This document shows positions 42,259 through 44,640 of a stretch of DNA of 44,640 nt, piece after piece (the stretch's first letter is position 1; the number at the start of each line of letters is the position of its first letter). This DNA comes from Chara braunii (Eukaryota > Streptophyta > Charophyceae > Charales > Characeae). The notes under the pieces are model-generated. The model was not told where the DNA came from. It ran no database searches and saw only the letters and a list, made by a program, of their open reading frames with translations. The position numbers and the translations under genes are program-made. Location of the stretch: the NCBI GenBank assembly GCA_003427395.1, contig BFEA01000335.1:289055-333694 (forward strand). Reading direction: 5' to 3'.

Positions 42259-43140
42259 GACTTACCGTGAGGGCACTGGTGCGCAGCCCGTAGTTTGTAT
42301 ATGCTTGATTGATAAAGGAGGCCTTATTGGTGAGGTTTAGAAGTAGGGTGGTTGTTGCATGAAAAAAAAAAGGAGTATTTGTGTGTATGTGTCAAGATTA
42401 GTGTGTGTGATACTTGGGTGTTTGTGTTTATCACATCTGTTAGTGTTGGAATGTGTGGGATTTAGGTAATGTGTATGGTATTAATGCATTAGATATTTGG
42501 CATACCTTGATTCATAGTTGGTGTCGAGGCTGGTGGTCCTTGAATCTTGGTCCATATGTCGTATATGTGTATGCTTGAGTGTTTGTTGTTGTATGTTTTT
42601 TTTTTATTAAATAAAAGTTGTTTTGTCACATGTGACTCACTCAGTCGGGCGCTGAACGTGTGGGGCGTTGAATACGTCCACGTTCAGACAAATCTGTTTG
42701 CACTTGCAAATGCAATGCATGTGTGTCGTTTCAACCCGGGGCCAAGGCCGCACTCTTTCCGATTCAGACTTTTCCACTTTTCCACCCTGCCGCTGCTTTG
42801 CCACCGTTTCGACCAAAACCCAGCGCCCGGTCCCACGGGCAGCTACCGGTCCTGCATTTTTCAAAGAAACTGCCACCAGCCCCCAAAGATCCACCCTGCC
42901 GCTGCTTTGCCACCGTTTCAACCAAAACCCTGCACGCGGTCCCACGGGCAGCTACCGGTCCCGCATTTTTCAAAGAAACTGCCACCCCCCCACAAAGTGT
43001 CGTGCCTGCACCTGCCTGCATTTTTCGAACCTTCCAACAACCAAATGAGCCCGAATCGACAACCGGTATAACGAAGCGCGACGAAAATGTCTCGGGGGGA
43101 AATGTCTCAGGGGGGGGAAACACACCCCTGATGGGCTGCA
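42259..43140. mobile_element. About 880-bp insertion or replacement in the element F integrase tail
   Basis: In element E the chromodomain-like tail is continuous; in F it breaks after QRY and resumes as HFSYCSHKADRW at 43,141, with about 27 bp of the original missing. The intervening DNA is TG-rich (42,330-42,600), has a T10 run, and contains a 109-bp tandem duplication. I see no terminal repeats or target duplication, so its class is unknown. Confidence 0.65.
42781..42998. repeat. 109-bp tandem duplication
   Basis: Units start at 42,781 and 42,890 with TCCACCCTGCCGCTGCTTTG and end in TTTTTCAAAGAAACTGCCAC. They differ at only a few positions. Confidence 0.93.
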
Positions 43141-43327
43141 AACATTTTTCTTATTGTAGCCATAAGGCTGACCGTTGGTTGACGCATGCCCTCGATGTCC
43201 TCGCAAGTTACGAGCGCAAACAGCAAGGCAAGCCGGCACCTTCGGCTTCACGCCGTACTCGTGTCCAGGTTCCACCATCAGATCGTCAGCTTCGCCCTCG
43301 ACCCGACTTGACTTCATCAGGAGGGGG
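43141..43327 (+). pseudogene. End of integrase tail, element F
   Basis: HFSYCSHKADRWLTHALDVL, LASYERKQQGKPAPSASRRT and VPPSDRQLRPRPDLTS match the last part of the element E tail. It ends at the polypurine tract. Confidence 0.85.
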
Positions 43328-43330
43328 GGG
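43319..43330 (+). other. Polypurine tract of element F
   Basis: AGGAGGGGGGGG directly precedes the LTR start TGTTACGTGC. Same design as element E. Confidence 0.85.
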
Positions 43331-44536
43331 TGTTACGTGCTGAGCCTGCACACAGGCCCCGTTTTGGGGGCCCGACGGTTGCTGAGGGCCCCCAGGCCGC
43401 ACGCCCCTCAGACGCGCCCCTGGAGGCCCACGTCCGGCCTTAGGGCCGCCGGTTTTGATTTGAGGCAGCATTCATTTATTTATTTGCTGCCCTATTTTTG
43501 TCTGTTCAGGCGTTGTTTCGGTCGTGAAGTTCGTACAAAGGCCACACTTTTGGCCTGGTACCGGCGCAAGCAGACCGTTTCAGGCCAGGTCCACTTTCGT
43601 CCGGTAGTGGACGCCCTCTGCTGCATCAGCAGGGAGGGCCTGGACGTCCGGTAGGGACCCAGGCAGGCCGTATTAAGGCTAGGACCAGAGGCACACGGAG
43701 GCACACCCGCGAGGCCCAGCGGTACTTTTAGCTGGGCCATACAGTTCGAGTAGCTCACTTCTTGGGTGACACGCTGCTGGAGCAGTGCGACAGTGCTGCG
43801 TTAGAGGTAGAGGTGTAGGTAAGGAGTGAGGTGGAGACCTTACCTGCATCGGCGGAGCTCCTACCAGGGCGCCATAGCTGGCCTTCTCGCCAGCGACCTG
43901 CACAGAGAGAGCACGGCAGCAGTTACCTGCAGGTGAGACAGCGAGGAGGACGACATCTTCTTCTTCTTCTTCGTCTCGTCCTCCATCTCTTCTCCCTCCT
44001 TCCGTCTTCGACTGCTTCTTCTTCTTCTTCTTCTTCTTCTTCTTCTTCTTCTTTATGAGAGAGAGAGAGAGAGAGGTTACAGGCAGAGGTTACATCGGGC
44101 CGTGACGCCCAGGATCTGATTCAACATTTTGTGGCAGTCATTGATTGGACATTTGGCAGGGAGACTATTTTTGGACTTCGCTATTGTGATCTTGGTCTTC
44201 TCCCTGATCTCCATCTTCGTCTCACCTTTCCCCCCCCATCTCCTCATCCGTCGTATCCCCCCCCCCTGTGCGTGATCCAGGAGGGACCTTTTGTCTATGT
44301 ATGCGGTCCCTCCTCTCTCTCTCACATGTGTGGTGTATGATGGGGTGTCGCGTCAGTATCTGACACGTCAGGTCATATCTTTGAGTCTTCCGCTGCGCTA
44401 CATTGTGCTATTTTCATATGTATCTGGATGTACATTGCTTGTTGATGCTTTGCTGACCATGCAGTGTCCATTCGCATCCTTTTCCTCACTTTGCGGATCC
44501 TTGGCTCCCCATACACCGCTCGACTGAGCATGTGTC
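43331..44536 (+). repeat. 3' LTR of element F
   Basis: Begins TGTTACGTGCTGAGCCTGCA and ends near GACTGAGCATGTGTC, with a degraded terminus. About 1.2 kb, like the E LTR; the 3' end (GTCCATTCGCATCC...TTGCGGATCC) matches the solo LTR and E. It contains a (CTT)n tract (44,015-44,053) and a (GA)n tract (44,055-44,075). Confidence 0.88.
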
Positions 44537-44562
44537 GATGAGGAGGAAGACGTGGGTGAAGA

Positions 44563-44566
<4 letters not shown>

Positions 44567-44640
<74 letters not shown>
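44567..44640. repeat. (GA)n microsatellite at window edge
   Basis: About 37 uninterrupted GA units running to the end of the window. Confidence 0.97.

Noticed and set aside
42547-43071. 174-codon frame in the F insertion
   Set aside because: It spans the 109-bp duplication and poly-T; no recognisable domain.

Overview
This is eukaryotic, gene-poor DNA dominated by nested and decayed LTR retrotransposons. Three observations point to a streptophyte (land plant or charophyte alga). First, there are several Ty3/gypsy elements with chromodomain-type integrase tails. Second, primer-binding sites match plant initiator tRNA-Met (TGGTATC(A/G)GAGC type). Third, one exon encodes the start of a plant receptor-like kinase. 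The very high repeat load and GA-rich low complexity resemble a charophyte such as Chara, but that is an impression, not a proof. Both window ends are (GA)n runs, there is one 129-N gap and one single N.

Layout. 1-3.8 kb: plus-strand gag-protease remnant (element A). 4,314-14,355: a complete but dead minus-strand Ty3/gypsy element (B) with TG...CA LTRs and a 4-bp target duplication (GAGC). Its upstream LTR is split by a solo LTR (12,128-13,581) from another family with its own 4-bp duplication (CTAC). B sits 163 bp past the splice donor of a receptor-like-kinase exon (14,519-14,718, minus). 15.7-19.3 kb: an integrase-tail fragment, then the 3' half of a second family (element E, minus) with its 3' LTR. 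20.2-22.65 kb: diverged 28S rRNA-derived sequence with duplicated segments. 22.7-25.3 kb: several tandem and higher-order repeats. 25.7-27.4 kb: a striking chain of about two dozen short perfect hairpins, ending close to a TATA-like box. 27.6-27.8 kb: 54-bp tandem repeat. 29.3-30.7 kb: two direct copies of a dispersed repeat whose third, inverted copy forms the C-terminal half of an ORF at 37.7-38.2 kb. 30.7-34.9 kb: purine-rich hairpin-bearing DNA, a pyrimidine tract and a repeat with a period near 170 bp. 34.9-36.6 kb: possible LTR followed by a tRNA-Met primer site. 39.2-44.5 kb: element F (plus), the same family as E, with pol, polypurine tract and 3' LTR.

No gene looks intact. Every gag/pol region carries stops or frameshifts. 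E and F each lack a different catalytic acidic residue of integrase. Many of the stops look like C-to-T (methyl-cytosine deamination) changes at Trp, Arg or Gln codons. The nesting order readable from the sequence is: kinase gene intron, then B, then the solo LTR. The least explained parts are the hairpin chain, the rRNA mosaic and the three-copy repeat with a Cys/His-rich reading frame.
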